Assembly (NCBI GenBank): GCA_944325225.1
Contig: CALUZQ010000003.1
Coordinates: 1 to 64,000 of the forward strand
Source of the DNA: an uncultured Elusimicrobiales bacterium
GTDB lineage: Bacteria; Elusimicrobiota; Elusimicrobia; Elusimicrobiales; Elusimicrobiaceae
Direction of reading: 5' to 3'
DNA: 64,000 nucleotides
Position 1 is the first letter of the stretch. The number at the start of each line of letters is the position of its first letter. Both the position numbers and the translations under genes were made by a program. Below, one piece after another: positions 26,107-35,883 of this stretch. The notes beneath the pieces were generated by a model. That model worked only from the letters and a program-made list of their open reading frames with translations. It did no database searches and was not told where the DNA came from.

Positions 26107-26562
26107 TCAGCGGCGGTTTTGGCGCAGGGCTTCAAACAACACAATAGCGGCGGAAGAAGATAAATTCAGCGAACGCACCGGTCCCGGCATGGGAATCGTA
26201 AACAGGCGGTGTTGGTAGCGTTCATAAAAATCCTTAGGAAGCCCGCAGGATTCGGCGCCGAAAATTAAGAAAGCGTCCGGCGGGTAGGCGGCGTCCCAAT
26301 AGGCGGTTTTGCCTTTGGTGGAGAGAAAAAACATTTTTTCTTCCGCTGGTTTTTCCGCTTCCAGAAACAGTTCCCAGGTTTCGTAGCGGCGGTAATCCAG
26401 GTTGGGCCAATAATCCAGCCCGGAACGGCGGATTTCTTTGGAAGAGATTTTAAAACCCAGTTTTCCCACTAGGTGCAGCCGGGTGCCCGTGGCTACGCAC
26501 GAGCGGCCGATGTTGCCGGTATTGAATGGAATTTCCGGGTTTACAAGAACAATGTTCAGCAT
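26107..26562 (-). CDS. trmL: tRNA (cytidine/uridine-34 2'-O)-methyltransferase, SPOUT family
   Basis: A 151-residue knotted SpoU-class methyltransferase. N-terminal IVLVNPEIPFNTGNIGRSCVATG, central FLIFGAESCGLP and C-terminal IPMPGPVRSLNLSSSAAIVLFEALRQ are the three TrmL motifs. It 2'-O-methylates the wobble base of certain leucine tRNAs. Length is typical. Weak AGGA upstream of the start. Confidence 0.93.
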   Translation of the reverse strand: MLNIVLVNPEIPFNTGNIGRSCVATGTRLHLVGKLGFKISSKEIRRSGLDYWPNLDYRRYETWELFLEAEKPAEEKMFFLSTKGKTAYWDAAYPPDAFLIFGAESCGLPKDFYERYQHRLFTIPMPGPVRSLNLSSSAAIVLFEALRQNRR

Positions 26563-26667
26563 AAATTATTTTCCTACATTTACCGCAAACAGCCGGAAAA
26601 ATGTTCGGTCATTTTCCCGGCCGTTGTATCTAAAATGAGTCCTTTCCCGTCAGCCGGGGACGGACCA

Positions 26668-29223
26668 CTACTCTTCCCAGCGGATAAACAGCGGCGTAAG
26701 CACGCTGGGCAGGTCGTTATTAAAAGGCAGAATCCGCAGTGCGTAATCCTGGCGGCCGCTGTTTAGCGGCGACATAGAAACTTCATACAGATACGCATCG
26801 CCGTCTTTGCCGGTGCAGGTCATATCAATAGCGTCCTCTTTGACGATGTCCCCCAGCGTTCCGCGTTGGCCCAAATACAGTTCTACCTGTATTTCTTCCG
26901 GCGCCAGATTGCCCAGCACCACGCGGGCTTTGAAGTTTACTTTATCGCCCATCAGAATCGCCGTTTCGGGCTGCGGCGTGATATCCGTTACGCTCACGCG
27001 GTACCAGTTTTCCGCGATTTTGCGCCGCCAGGCGGCTACCGCTTCGGCTTTGCCGGGTTCGTTTAAAATTAACCCGTAATTGTTGGCCGGTACATAGAAT
27101 TTTTCGTAGTATTCTTTTACCATGCGGTTGGTGTTAAAGACCGGCGCAATATGTTTAATGGATTCTTTCATTAACGACAGCCACGGCTGGGAATACTCGC
27201 TGTTGGCGTCTTTGGCGTAATAGGCCGGGGCGATATCCTGTTCAATGAGGTTATACAGCGCTTCGGATTCTACGGCATCGCGTTCGGCTTCGGTTTTATA
27301 ATTTTCCGCACCGCCGATAGACCAGCCGAAATCACACGGGCCGACTTCGTCCCACCAGCCGTCCAGGATAGACAGCGCCAGCGCGCCGTTTAAAGCCGCT
27401 TTCATACCGCTCGTTCCGCTGGCTTCCATGGGGCGAATCGGGTTATTGAGCCACACATCCACTCCTTGCACCATATAACGGGCGGTGTTCATGTTGTAGT
27501 CTTCCACAAAAACGACTTTGCCTTTAAAGCGCGGGTCATTTTGGGTAAGCCCCACAATCATTTTGATAAATTCTTTACCGGCCGTATCGGCGGGGTGCGC
27601 TTTGCCGGCAAATACAAACTGCACCGGCCGCTGCGGATTATTGACGATTTTATCCAACCGGTTCAAATCCTTAAACAACAGCGTGGCCCGTTTGTAGGTG
27701 GCAAAGCGGCGGGCAAAGCCGATGGTCAGCGTATCGGGGCGGAGCACTTTGCTGGCTTTTTTAACGCTCATTACATCTAAACCCTGGCGGGTCAGTTGGC
27801 GTTTTAAGCGGCCGCGCACCATATCAATCAGTTTATTTTTGCGAATGGTATGCACATTCCAGAGCTCGGCGTCGGGAATGTCGGCAATTTTATCCCATAT
27901 TTTTGCGTCGGACGGATCCACTTCGCCGCGCTGATCGTTATTAAGCAGGTATTTGCGGTATAGTTCGTTGAGTTCGTGCGAAATCCAGGAGGAGCTGTGA
28001 ATACCGTTGGTAATGCTGGTAATCGGCACTTCGCTTATCGGCAGCCCGGGCCAGAGGTTATGCCACATCTCGCGGCTGACTTCCCCGTGCAGTTTGGCAA
28101 CCCCATTGCAGAAAGCCGACAGCCGAAGCGCCACTACCGTCATACAATAAGTGGTAGAATCGGCTTTTTCTTTACCCAGGGCTAAGAATTCGTCCCAGGA
28201 GATTCCCATTTCGCGGGCGTAAAAATCCATATATTTGCGCACGAGCGCCGGGTCAAAATGTTCGTTGCCGGCGATGACGGGCGTATGCGTGGTAAATACC
28301 GAGGTGGCCCATACAATTTCGCGCGCCTGGGCGAACGAGAGGTTCTTTTCCCGCATAATATCAATAATGCGCTGGAACAGCAGAAAAGCGCTGTGCCCTT
28401 CGTTGATGTGATATACCGTGGGATAAATGCCCATCGCATTTAACGCTTTCACGCCGCCAATACCCAGGACTACTTCTTGGCGGATTCGGTTTTCCCGGTC
28501 GCCGCCGTAGAGTTTTTCGGTAATGGCGCGCTGGGCCGGTGTATTTTCCTGCAGGTTGGTATCCAGCAGATACAGCGAGGTCCGCCCCACCGGTACACGC
28601 CAGATGCAGGCCTTAACGGTTTCGGCGCCCAGAGGGATATCCACGGTAATTTCTTTGCCGTCTTTCATAACCCGTTCCACCGGCATATGGGCCCAGTCGT
28701 TATCGGGGTATTCTTCGTTTTGCCAGCCCTCGCGGTTGAGCACCTGCTGTACATAGCCCTGTTTATAAAATAGACCGACGCCGATAATCGGCATCCCCAA
28801 GTCGCTGGCGGATTTGATATGGTCGCCCGCCAGCATACCCAAGCCGCCCGAATAAATGGGCAGCCCTTCGCCGATGCCGTATTCCATAGAGAAGTAGGCC
28901 GTCAGCAAATTGCCGTTTTCGTGGCGGTGTTCGTGATACCAGGTATGTTGGTTATTTTTGTAATTGTAATACGCTTCTTTGACTTGATTTAAATCGCGTA
29001 CGAAATTTTCATCTTTGCTTAATTCTTCAAAGCGTTTCTGCGGTACGCAGCCCAGGAACCATTTGGGGTTTCTTTTGGCGGCCGTCCAGAGCTTGGGATC
29101 CACTTGCACAAACAGCAAAATGGCCTGCCAGTTCCAGGTAAACCACATATCGTTGGCCAACTCTTCTAAAAACTTGATGTTTTCGGGCAGGTTGGGCTGT
29201 ACATTGAAAGAATGAATTTTCAT
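26668..29223 (-). CDS. glgP: Alpha-glucan phosphorylase (GT35)
   Basis: An 851-residue enzyme that releases glucose-1-phosphate from glycogen or maltodextrin. It has the N-terminal DUF3417-type region (LPENIKFLEELANDMWFTWNWQA) typical of the shorter bacterial/archaeal TIGR02094 subgroup, and the PLP lysine in EASGTSGMKAALNG. KGHSAFLL-type and THTPVIAGNEHF segments are also present. ATG 29223 with AAGGGGAC upstream is chosen over an in-frame start at 29292. It indicates glycogen or dextrin use; no other glycogen gene is in the window. Confidence 0.93.
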   Translation of the reverse strand: MKIHSFNVQPNLPENIKFLEELANDMWFTWNWQAILLFVQVDPKLWTAAKRNPKWFLGCVPQKRFEELSKDENFVRDLNQVKEAYYNYKNNQHTWYHEHRHENGNLLTAYFSMEYGIGEGLPIYSGGLGMLAGDHIKSASDLGMPIIGVGLFYKQGYVQQVLNREGWQNEEYPDNDWAHMPVERVMKDGKEITVDIPLGAETVKACIWRVPVGRTSLYLLDTNLQENTPAQRAITEKLYGGDRENRIRQEVVLGIGGVKALNAMGIYPTVYHINEGHSAFLLFQRIIDIMREKNLSFAQAREIVWATSVFTTHTPVIAGNEHFDPALVRKYMDFYAREMGISWDEFLALGKEKADSTTYCMTVVALRLSAFCNGVAKLHGEVSREMWHNLWPGLPISEVPITSITNGIHSSSWISHELNELYRKYLLNNDQRGEVDPSDAKIWDKIADIPDAELWNVHTIRKNKLIDMVRGRLKRQLTRQGLDVMSVKKASKVLRPDTLTIGFARRFATYKRATLLFKDLNRLDKIVNNPQRPVQFVFAGKAHPADTAGKEFIKMIVGLTQNDPRFKGKVVFVEDYNMNTARYMVQGVDVWLNNPIRPMEASGTSGMKAALNGALALSILDGWWDEVGPCDFGWSIGGAENYKTEAERDAVESEALYNLIEQDIAPAYYAKDANSEYSQPWLSLMKESIKHIAPVFNTNRMVKEYYEKFYVPANNYGLILNEPGKAEAVAAWRRKIAENWYRVSVTDITPQPETAILMGDKVNFKARVVLGNLAPEEIQVELYLGQRGTLGDIVKEDAIDMTCTGKDGDAYLYEVSMSPLNSGRQDYALRILPFNNDLPSVLTPLFIRWEE

Positions 29224-29295
29224 AAATTGTCCCCTTGATATGAATATAAGCAGATTATATAAAATTAACGGTTTTATTTCCCTAAAAAGCATAAA

Positions 29296-29324
29296 AAAGC
29301 CGTTCCCGGGCGGGGAACGGCTTT
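29296..29324 (-). terminator. Rho-independent terminator after the DUF1646 gene
   Basis: On the minus strand, AAAGCCGTTCCC pairs with GGGAACGGCTTT, with a trailing T-run reading into 29291 (seen as the A-run on the plus strand). Confidence 0.85.
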
Positions 29325-29339
29325 AGGCGTTTGGAAAAG

Positions 29340-30401
29340 CTACAGGCAAACACTCAAAATAATGAAATACGCAATCATCACGGCCGCGCCCAAGCCAACG
29401 GCGGCTTTGGCCCATTCTTTGCTTTTAATGCCCAGTTTGGAGGCGCAGATGATGTTGGGAATGTTGCCCGGAATCAGCATACCGCCGGAAACAATCAAGC
29501 TCATCAGCAGGAAAGTCAGCGTGCGGGTTTGGATATCGGGCGTTACTTCAATCGCGGCCAGGGTGGCGTTGTCCAGCACGGCGGAAAGCATATTAATCCA
29601 GTACAGCCAGCTGGCGGACAGGTGGGAAATCGTCTGCATAGCCAACGGTTTTAACCCGTCGCCCAAAAATACCAGCGCCATAACGAATAAATAAACTTTG
29701 GCCGCGCGAACGACGATACTTTTTATGGTATGTTCTTCCTGGCCGGCTTCGGCGGGCTTGGGGCCGGGCGCTTTTTGAATGGGGTTATCCCGGATAGCGC
29801 TGGCCAGGCCGGACATAAATAAAATCCCGCCCAGTACAAACCAGCCCAGGTGGTCAATTAAAAAGAAGAAATCCGCATAATGCGGGGCGCCGGATAACTT
29901 GGAAAGGACTACCGTTCCCAACGGTTCGCCAATGGAAGTAAGCACCGCCCCCATACCAATAGAAAAACACGCATAAACCACCAGTTTTACGCGGCCTTTT
30001 CGCTCCAGCGGCAGCATAACAGTTATTTCCGACAAAATAAGCGCCGCGATAATGGCGGTAATCAAACTGGAAGTAATCCCCAGCAAAAAGACGATGGCAA
30101 ACAGCGTCCAGCGCAGCCCTAGTACTTTTACCGCTTTTTGCGTGAGTTTTTGCAGGTGTTTGTTAAATTTGCGGAACAATAAACCCGCCACCAGTACCGC
30201 CAGGGTAATTTTGATAGGGTCCTCCAGCGCCGTTAATACCAAATGTCCGCTCCACACTTGCGATACCGTTACCGCAAATGCACCGCAGAGAAATAAAAAC
30301 GCTTCCAGATTTTCTTCCACTTTATGTACCGTAAGCGGCAGAAATAATACCACTGCAATCAGCAAAGAAAGCAAGGTGGTTTGTACAACGGACAATTCCA
30401 T
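29340..30401 (-). CDS. DUF1646-family membrane transporter-like protein
   Basis: A 353-residue polytopic membrane protein with about 10 hydrophobic segments. It resembles the DUF1646 family, distant relatives of ion (Na+/H+ or citrate) transporters; the ITSSLITAIIAALILSEI, ASIGEPLGT-like (TSIGEPLGTVVLSKL) and IPGNIPNIICASKL segments are characteristic. Transport substrate is not known. GAGG precedes the start. Monocistronic. Confidence 0.7.
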   Translation of the reverse strand: MELSVVQTTLLSLLIAVVLFLPLTVHKVEENLEAFLFLCGAFAVTVSQVWSGHLVLTALEDPIKITLAVLVAGLLFRKFNKHLQKLTQKAVKVLGLRWTLFAIVFLLGITSSLITAIIAALILSEITVMLPLERKGRVKLVVYACFSIGMGAVLTSIGEPLGTVVLSKLSGAPHYADFFFLIDHLGWFVLGGILFMSGLASAIRDNPIQKAPGPKPAEAGQEEHTIKSIVVRAAKVYLFVMALVFLGDGLKPLAMQTISHLSASWLYWINMLSAVLDNATLAAIEVTPDIQTRTLTFLLMSLIVSGGMLIPGNIPNIICASKLGIKSKEWAKAAVGLGAAVMIAYFIILSVCL

Positions 30402-30524
30402 AAAATACCTCGTATTGAAAAAATATATCGGCAGTCTGAACAGATAACATATCTATTATATAAAATTAGCGGAGTGCTTCGGCGGTTCCCTGCATAAAAT
30501 AAATATGGTAAAATAAATACAGAA

Positions 30525-30598
30525 GTCCCGTTCGTCTAGCGGCCCAGGACGCCGCCCTCTCAAGGCGGAGATCACGAGTTCGAATCTCGTACGGGACG
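30525..30598 (+). tRNA. tRNA-Glu (CTC)
   Basis: A 74-nt cloverleaf: acceptor GTCCCGT/ACGGGAC, discriminator G, anticodon stem CCGCC/GGCGG with loop CTCTCAA (anticodon CTC), T arm ACGAG-TTCGAAT-CTCGT. The body closely matches bacterial tRNA-Glu. The 3' CCA is not encoded. A terminator follows. Confidence 0.95.
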
Positions 30599-30612
30599 GT
30601 TTTGTGAATTTT

Positions 30613-30637
30613 ACCCCGCTTTCCAGCGGGGTTTTTT
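30613..30637 (+). terminator. Rho-independent terminator after tRNA-Glu
   Basis: CCCCGCT (30614-30620), loop TTCC, AGCGGGG (30625-30631), T6. Confidence 0.9.
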
Positions 30638-30727
30638 GCGGCTGTTGCCGCGTGATATGGGCCGCGGTAAAATGGTAAAATATAAGTAATTATTCCGTTT
30701 TATCCTCACTTTTAAGGAGCTTTTTAT

Positions 30728-31801
30728 ATGGAAATCGGTATTGTTGGGCTGCCCAATGTGGGCAAATCCACCCTTTTTAATGCGCTGACTTGTGCCGGCG
30801 CGGAAGCCAGCAACTATCCTTTCTGCACGATTGAACCCAATGTGGGGATTGTGCCGATTCCGGATAAGCGGCTGGATAAACTGTTTGATATGTTCAAACC
30901 GCCCAAGAAAACGGCCGCGTTTATTAAATTTGTGGATATTGCCGGTATTGTCAAAGGGGCTAGCCAAGGGGAAGGGCTGGGCAATAAATTTTTAGCCAAT
31001 ATCCGCGAAGTAGATGCCATTATCCATGTGGTGCGCTTGTTTGAGGACGAAAATGTAACCCATGTGATGAATTCCGTAGATCCGCTGCGCGATATTGAAG
31101 TGATTAATACCGAACTGATGCTGGCCGACTTGGAAACCGCTTCCAAAGTGTGCGACCGGCTGGGTTCCAACGCCAAAAGCGGCAAAAAAGACGCCGTGGC
31201 CGCCTGGGAACGCATGAAAACCATCAAAGCCGCATTGGAAAACGGCAAACCGGTCAGCTCGCTGGGATTAGAGCCGGAAGAACTGAAAGATTACCAGTTT
31301 TTAACGGCCAAGCCCGTGTTGTATGTGGGCAATAATTCCGAAAAGCGCAACGCCGAAAATGCCGAAAAAGTGGCAAAATTCGCGGCGGAGAACGGGGCGG
31401 GGTTTGTGGAACTGTCCGTTAAATTTGAAGCCGATATCGCCGAATTTAGCGAAGAAGAAAAAAAGGCGTTCTTGGCCGAAACCGGCAGCGACTATACCGG
31501 GCTTGAAAAGATCGTGCGCGAAGGCATGAAACTCTTGAATTTGTGCACCTATTTTACCGCCGGCGAGGAAGTGGAAGTACGCAGCTGGCTGATTCCCGTG
31601 GGCTGTACGGCGCCGCAGGCGGCGGGCAAAATCCACAGCGACTTTGAAAAAGGATTTATCCGCGCTGATGTCTATACTTTTGACGATCTCGTCCAATACG
31701 GCAGCGAAAAAGCCCTGAAAGAACACGGCTTAATCCGCTCGGAAGGGAAAGATTATATTGTGAAGGACGGCGATGTCTGCCTGTTTAAAGTCAATGCCTA
31801 A
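30728..31801 (+). CDS. ychF: Ribosome-associated GTPase/ATPase YchF (OLA1 family)
   Basis: A 357-residue Obg-related P-loop protein. G1 is GLPNVGKST at residues 6-14; the segments NYPFCTIEPNVGIV and FVDIAGIVKGASQGEGLGNKFLANIRE (switch/G3) and the C-terminal TGS-like domain (SWLIPVGCTAPQAAGKIHSDFEKGFIRA) are all typical. Members bind ribosomes and prefer ATP. AAGGAG before ATG. Overlaps rlmD by 8 bp. Confidence 0.96.
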   Translation: MEIGIVGLPNVGKSTLFNALTCAGAEASNYPFCTIEPNVGIVPIPDKRLDKLFDMFKPPKKTAAFIKFVDIAGIVKGASQGEGLGNKFLANIREVDAIIHVVRLFEDENVTHVMNSVDPLRDIEVINTELMLADLETASKVCDRLGSNAKSGKKDAVAAWERMKTIKAALENGKPVSSLGLEPEELKDYQFLTAKPVLYVGNNSEKRNAENAEKVAKFAAENGAGFVELSVKFEADIAEFSEEEKKAFLAETGSDYTGLEKIVREGMKLLNLCTYFTAGEEVEVRSWLIPVGCTAPQAAGKIHSDFEKGFIRADVYTFDDLVQYGSEKALKEHGLIRSEGKDYIVKDGDVCLFKVNA

Positions 31802-33017
31802 GATTACCTGCAAACATTTTGGTCAATGCGGCGGCTGTGCGCTTTTAAACCTGTCTTACGAAGAACAGGTAGCCCACAAACGCGCCCAACTGCAGCAAAC
31901 CCTAAAAGATTTTTGGACGGGGGATATCCCCGTTACCGTAACGGACGACCCCCACTACTTCCGCAACAAAGTGGAATTGGGCTTTTGCCACCAGGTCAAA
32001 TGGCGCGCCGATTACGATAAAAAGGATCCGGCCAATAAAACCCGGCCGCTGGAATTTGAAAATGCCCTGGGTTTTAAACTCAAAGGCCGCTGGGACCGGG
32101 CCGTGGATATCACCGAGTGCGCCCTTTTTAACGAAAAATTGATTCCCCTTTTGGAGGCCCTGCGCGGGTGGGCCCAGGCCGAAAACCTGGAGTATTACGA
32201 CCAGCGCAAACATACCGGCGTTTTGCGGCACCTGCTGGTGCGCGAAGGCAAAAATACCGGCGAAGAAATCGTGGTGCTGTTTGTAACGGACGATTTTAAC
32301 GAAAAAACTTTTGTGCAGACGGTAGAAAAAGTACTCCCGCAGGCCCATATTATGGCGGCCGTTAACAACGGGCTGGCCGATACCGCCGCGCCTGAATCGC
32401 TGCGGGTGCTGAAAGGCAAAGACCACATTTTTGAAAAAATCATTTTAACCCGGCCGGACGGGCAAACAGAACGGGAAGTATTGTTTAAACTTTCGCCGCA
32501 GGCCTTTTTTCAGACCAATACCCGCACGGCCCAAAAAATGTATTCCCGGGTGCGCGCGGTAGTGAAAAAAATTGCGCCCAAACGCATTTATGACTTGTAC
32601 GGCGGGGCGGGCAGTTTTTCGCTTTCCTGCGCCGATCTGTGCGAGAAAAGCATTTGCGTAGAAAGCGTCGCGCCGGCCGTTTACAACGGTATTGAAAACG
32701 CCAAACTAAATGGCGTAACCAATGTGCAGTTCTTTTGTTCTAAGGTGGAGGATTTCGTCAAACAACAGCCCATTGAACGCCAAAACGCGCTGATTATTCT
32801 GGACCCGCCCCGCGGCGGCATGCACCCCAAGGCCGCCAAAGCGGTGGCCGAGTCGGGCGTGGAAAATATACTGTATATTTCCTGCAACCCCGTTACGCTG
32901 GCGGCGGATTTAAAAATCCTTACGCCCCACTACGAAATTTTGCAGGTGGAAGCTTTTGATTTTTTCCCGCACAGCGAACATATTGAAACTTTTGTCCAAC
33001 TGAAACTACAAAAATAA
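31794..33017 (+). CDS. rlmD: 23S rRNA (uracil-5-)-methyltransferase, RlmD/RumA family
   Basis: A 407-residue RNA m5U methyltransferase. An N-terminal Fe-S cluster site is visible (CKHFGQCGGCALL, with a fourth Cys further on, in ITECALF, at about residue 110); there is no TRAM domain before it. SAM-binding YDLYGGAGSFSLSC, LDPPRGGMHPKA, and the catalytic-cysteine motif YISCNPVTLAADL follow. The exact uridine (m5U1939 versus m5U747 or tRNA U54) is inferred from the family only. ATG 31794 overlaps the end of ychF; a start at 31773 is less likely. Confidence 0.85.
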   Translation: MPKITCKHFGQCGGCALLNLSYEEQVAHKRAQLQQTLKDFWTGDIPVTVTDDPHYFRNKVELGFCHQVKWRADYDKKDPANKTRPLEFENALGFKLKGRWDRAVDITECALFNEKLIPLLEALRGWAQAENLEYYDQRKHTGVLRHLLVREGKNTGEEIVVLFVTDDFNEKTFVQTVEKVLPQAHIMAAVNNGLADTAAPESLRVLKGKDHIFEKIILTRPDGQTEREVLFKLSPQAFFQTNTRTAQKMYSRVRAVVKKIAPKRIYDLYGGAGSFSLSCADLCEKSICVESVAPAVYNGIENAKLNGVTNVQFFCSKVEDFVKQQPIERQNALIILDPPRGGMHPKAAKAVAESGVENILYISCNPVTLAADLKILTPHYEILQVEAFDFFPHSEHIETFVQLKLQK

Positions 33018-33027
33018 GGAGATTCTT

Positions 33028-33306
33028 ATGGAAAAAGCGGGATTTTGGAAATTATGCGCTGCTTATTTGATTGATTTTGTATTTATTTCTGTTGCCGGGC
33101 TTATTTTGGGGGCGATATTGGGCGGTATCATAGGGGCGTTGCTGGCCCTGTTGGGCAAGCCGGAAGCGGTGATTGCCCGTGCCGCTTTTTTAGTAGGTGC
33201 GGGAGTAGGATATTTGCTTAATATCGTATATTTTGCAATTTTTGAATCTGTGATGGGTGCCTCGTTAGGTAAAAAATGGCTGGGCATTCGGGTATCTAAG
33301 GCATAA
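33028..33306 (+). CDS. RDD-family small membrane protein
   Basis: A 92-residue integral membrane protein resembling one RDD domain: FWKLCAAYLIDFVF at the N-terminus (the domain's first Arg is Lys here), a Gly-rich helix, and a C-terminal SLGKKWLGIRVSK as in RDD proteins. Function unknown; the family is sometimes linked to ion transport. AAGGAG before ATG 33028; 10 bp after rlmD and 4 bp before the helicase gene. Confidence 0.75.
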   Translation: MEKAGFWKLCAAYLIDFVFISVAGLILGAILGGIIGALLALLGKPEAVIARAAFLVGAGVGYLLNIVYFAIFESVMGASLGKKWLGIRVSKA

Positions 33307-33310
33307 GAAA

Positions 33311-35794
33311 ATGGATCTGCAAGACGCATTAAAATCATTAAATCCCCAGCAGCTGCAAGCTGTCAATTACGAGGAAGGCCCGTGTTTGATTGTGGCCGGC
33401 GCCGGTACCGGCAAAACCAAAACGCTGACGACCAAAATCGCCAAACTGATTGCCGACGGTTATCACCCGGCCCGCATTCTGGCGGTTACCTTTACCAACA
33501 AGGCCGCCCAGGAAATGCGCGAACGCGTGGAAGCGCTCGTGCCCGGGGCGGGCAGCCGCGTGTGGATTCATACCTTTCACTCGTTTGGCGTGCGTATTTT
33601 GCGGCAGAATGCCCAGGCGTTGGGGCTCTCGCGCGATTTTGCCATTTATGACGATTCCGACCAAAAGAAAGTGGTCAGCTTGATTTTGGAGCAAATGGGG
33701 ATTAAAGACCCTAAAAAAGAAATCAATCAAATCGTCAGTATTATTTCCCGCGCCAAAGACGATATGGTTTCGCCCGAAACGCTGATGCAAAGCGCAACGG
33801 CCAGCGGGCTGGATTTTAAAATCCGAGCGGCCGAGGTCTATCGCCGCTACGAGCAGAAACTCAAGGCGTCCGGTGCGCTGGATTTTGGGGATTTGCTGGT
33901 TAAAACCGTTATTCTGCTGCGCGACCACGAAGAGATCCGCGCTTATTACCAGGATTTTTTCCAGTATATCCTGGTGGACGAATACCAGGACACCAACCAC
34001 ACCCAATACTTAATTACCAAAATGCTGGCCGCCAAACACCGAAAGCTGTGCGTAGTGGGCGACCCGGACCAAAGCATTTATTCCTGGCGCGGAGCCAACA
34101 TTCGCAATATCTTGGAATTTGAAAAGGATTTTCAGGACGCTAAAATTATCACGCTGGAGCAAAATTACCGTTCCACCAAAGCCATTCTGGACGCGTCCAA
34201 CCGGCTGATTACTAAAAATAAAAAGCGCAAAGAGAAAAACCTTTTTACTGATAAATCCCAAGGAGACCCGATTGAAGTGCGCGAGCTGATGAGCGAGGGC
34301 GACGAAGCCCGCTGGGTCAGCCAGAACATCAAAGCCCTGGTGGACGAGGGCGCCAGCTTAAAAGAAGTGGCCGTTTTCTACCGCACCAACGCCCAAAGCC
34401 GCAGTTTTGAAGAATACTTCCGCCGCTATCAAATTCCTTACCGCTTGGTGGGAACGGTGCGTTTCTATGACCGAAAAGAAATTAAAGACATGATGTGCTA
34501 CGCGCGTATTTTGGTTAATCCGTCCGACAATGTCAGCTTGCTTCGTATTATCAACACGCCTGCGCGCGGGTTGGGCAAGGTAGCGCAGGATCGGTTATTG
34601 GAATATGCGGAGCAGAATCATATTTCGCTGTATGATGCATTGGGCAAGGCGGCTTATGTGCCGGGTTTAAGTTCGGCGGCGTGCAAAGCGGCGAAGAACC
34701 TTTGCCAGCTGTTTGAAAGCTGGCGCCGAGATATGCTGCTGACGGAACCGGCGGAGATTTTTCGTAAAATTTTGGCGGAATCCGGATACGAAGACGCCGT
34801 AAAAGCCGAAATGGAAAAGGACCCCGAAGCCGAAAGCCGCAAACAGAACTTGGAAGAATTAATCAGTGCCGTAAAAGGGTATGAAATCCGCTGTTATAAA
34901 GGCGAGAAAGAACCTTCCGTGGCGGACTTTTTGCAGGAGATTTCGCTTTTGTCGGGGGAGGACGATTCCCAGGCCGACGAAAACGGCGCTGTTACCTTGA
35001 TGACGGTGCATCTGGCTAAAGGGCTGGAGTTTAACCATGTTTTTGTAACCGGATTGGAAGAAAACCTGTTTCCGATCGGGCGGGACAACGAGGACGATCT
35101 GGAAGAAGAGCGCCGGCTGTGCTATGTAGCGATGACGCGCGCCCGCGAAAAACTCTTTTTAACTTATGCCCGCACCCGCCGCAAATTCGGCCAGCTGCAG
35201 GACAATTTGCCTTCCCGCTTTTTGTTTGAAAGCGGCCTGCTGGACGAAAGCGAAGTGCAGGAAGCGCGCGCTTCGCAGCCGCGTTATACCGATTACCGCT
35301 CCCGCTACGGCTTATACGGTGCGGGTGCAGGCGGGTCGTATTCCGGCGGTCATTACGGCAGCGGATATGCCCGCGGCAAAAACAATTTCGGCCGCAACCG
35401 ATACGAAACTTTTGAGGGCTACGCCTCCAAGAGCCGTTTTCAAAAACGCTACGATGAGGACGGTTATGAAATTCAAGAGGACGATGATTTGGATTATACC
35501 GCCCCGTCTTACAGAGGTTCGGCGGGGTTGGGGTCCTTGTATGCCAAGCCCTCTGTTTCCGCATCGGCTTCTTCGCGCCCGGCGGGCGCGGCGGGACCGG
35601 CGGACGAACAGCCGGCGGCAACTGCTAAAAGCGGGGAACCCGCCGTGGGCGGACTTGTGAAACACGGCGTATTTGGCCAGGGCAAAATCGTGGCGGTGGC
35701 CGGCTCGGGCGACAGCGCCAAAATCACCGTTCTTTTTGGAAACGGGGTTCGGCGGACATTTATGCTCAAGTTCGCCCCGCTGGAACTGCTGTAA
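33311..35794 (+). CDS. pcrA: ATP-dependent DNA helicase PcrA/UvrD
   Basis: An 827-residue SF1A 3'-5' helicase for nucleotide-excision and mismatch repair and for clearing stalled polymerases. Motifs in order: Q motif (LNPQQLQAV), I (AGAGTGKT, about residue 31-38), Ia (AVTFTNKAAQEMRERV), II (LVDEYQDTN), III (VGDPDQSIYSWRGA), IV (LEQNYRST), V (TVHLAKGLEFNHVFV), VI (YVAMTRAREKLFL). A Tyr/Gly/Arg-rich linker (about 660-740) leads to a C-terminal Tudor-like domain (VKHGVFGQGKIV...) used by PcrA to bind RNA polymerase. The hairpin at 35816-35846 would terminate its transcript. Confidence 0.95.
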   Translation: MDLQDALKSLNPQQLQAVNYEEGPCLIVAGAGTGKTKTLTTKIAKLIADGYHPARILAVTFTNKAAQEMRERVEALVPGAGSRVWIHTFHSFGVRILRQNAQALGLSRDFAIYDDSDQKKVVSLILEQMGIKDPKKEINQIVSIISRAKDDMVSPETLMQSATASGLDFKIRAAEVYRRYEQKLKASGALDFGDLLVKTVILLRDHEEIRAYYQDFFQYILVDEYQDTNHTQYLITKMLAAKHRKLCVVGDPDQSIYSWRGANIRNILEFEKDFQDAKIITLEQNYRSTKAILDASNRLITKNKKRKEKNLFTDKSQGDPIEVRELMSEGDEARWVSQNIKALVDEGASLKEVAVFYRTNAQSRSFEEYFRRYQIPYRLVGTVRFYDRKEIKDMMCYARILVNPSDNVSLLRIINTPARGLGKVAQDRLLEYAEQNHISLYDALGKAAYVPGLSSAACKAAKNLCQLFESWRRDMLLTEPAEIFRKILAESGYEDAVKAEMEKDPEAESRKQNLEELISAVKGYEIRCYKGEKEPSVADFLQEISLLSGEDDSQADENGAVTLMTVHLAKGLEFNHVFVTGLEENLFPIGRDNEDDLEEERRLCYVAMTRAREKLFLTYARTRRKFGQLQDNLPSRFLFESGLLDESEVQEARASQPRYTDYRSRYGLYGAGAGGSYSGGHYGSGYARGKNNFGRNRYETFEGYASKSRFQKRYDEDGYEIQEDDDLDYTAPSYRGSAGLGSLYAKPSVSASASSRPAGAAGPADEQPAATAKSGEPAVGGLVKHGVFGQGKIVAVAGSGDSAKITVLFGNGVRRTFMLKFAPLELL

Positions 35795-35810
35795 ATTCTT
35801 TGTTAAAGTT

Positions 35811-35883
35811 AGTGAAACGAGTCAAGTTAAACGGGCTTGACTCGTTTTTTTTTTTTGATAAATTTTGGCTATGAACAAAACTT
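35811..35883 (+). promoter_or_regulatory. Pilin cassette leader, copy F (terminator of pcrA merged with pilin promoter)
   Basis: AACGAGTCAAG (35816-35826) pairs with CTTGACTCGTT (35836-35846) around TTAAACGGG, and the T-run extends to 35856: a complete intrinsic terminator for pcrA. TTGACT inside its 3' arm (35837-35842) and TAAATT (35859-35864), 16 bp apart, form a promoter-like pair; six bases later is ATG 35871. GATAAATTTTG (35857-35867) can pair with CAAAACTTATC (35875-35885) around the start codon. The loop TTAAACGGG resembles the end of the repeat core found at the other cassettes. Confidence 0.6.
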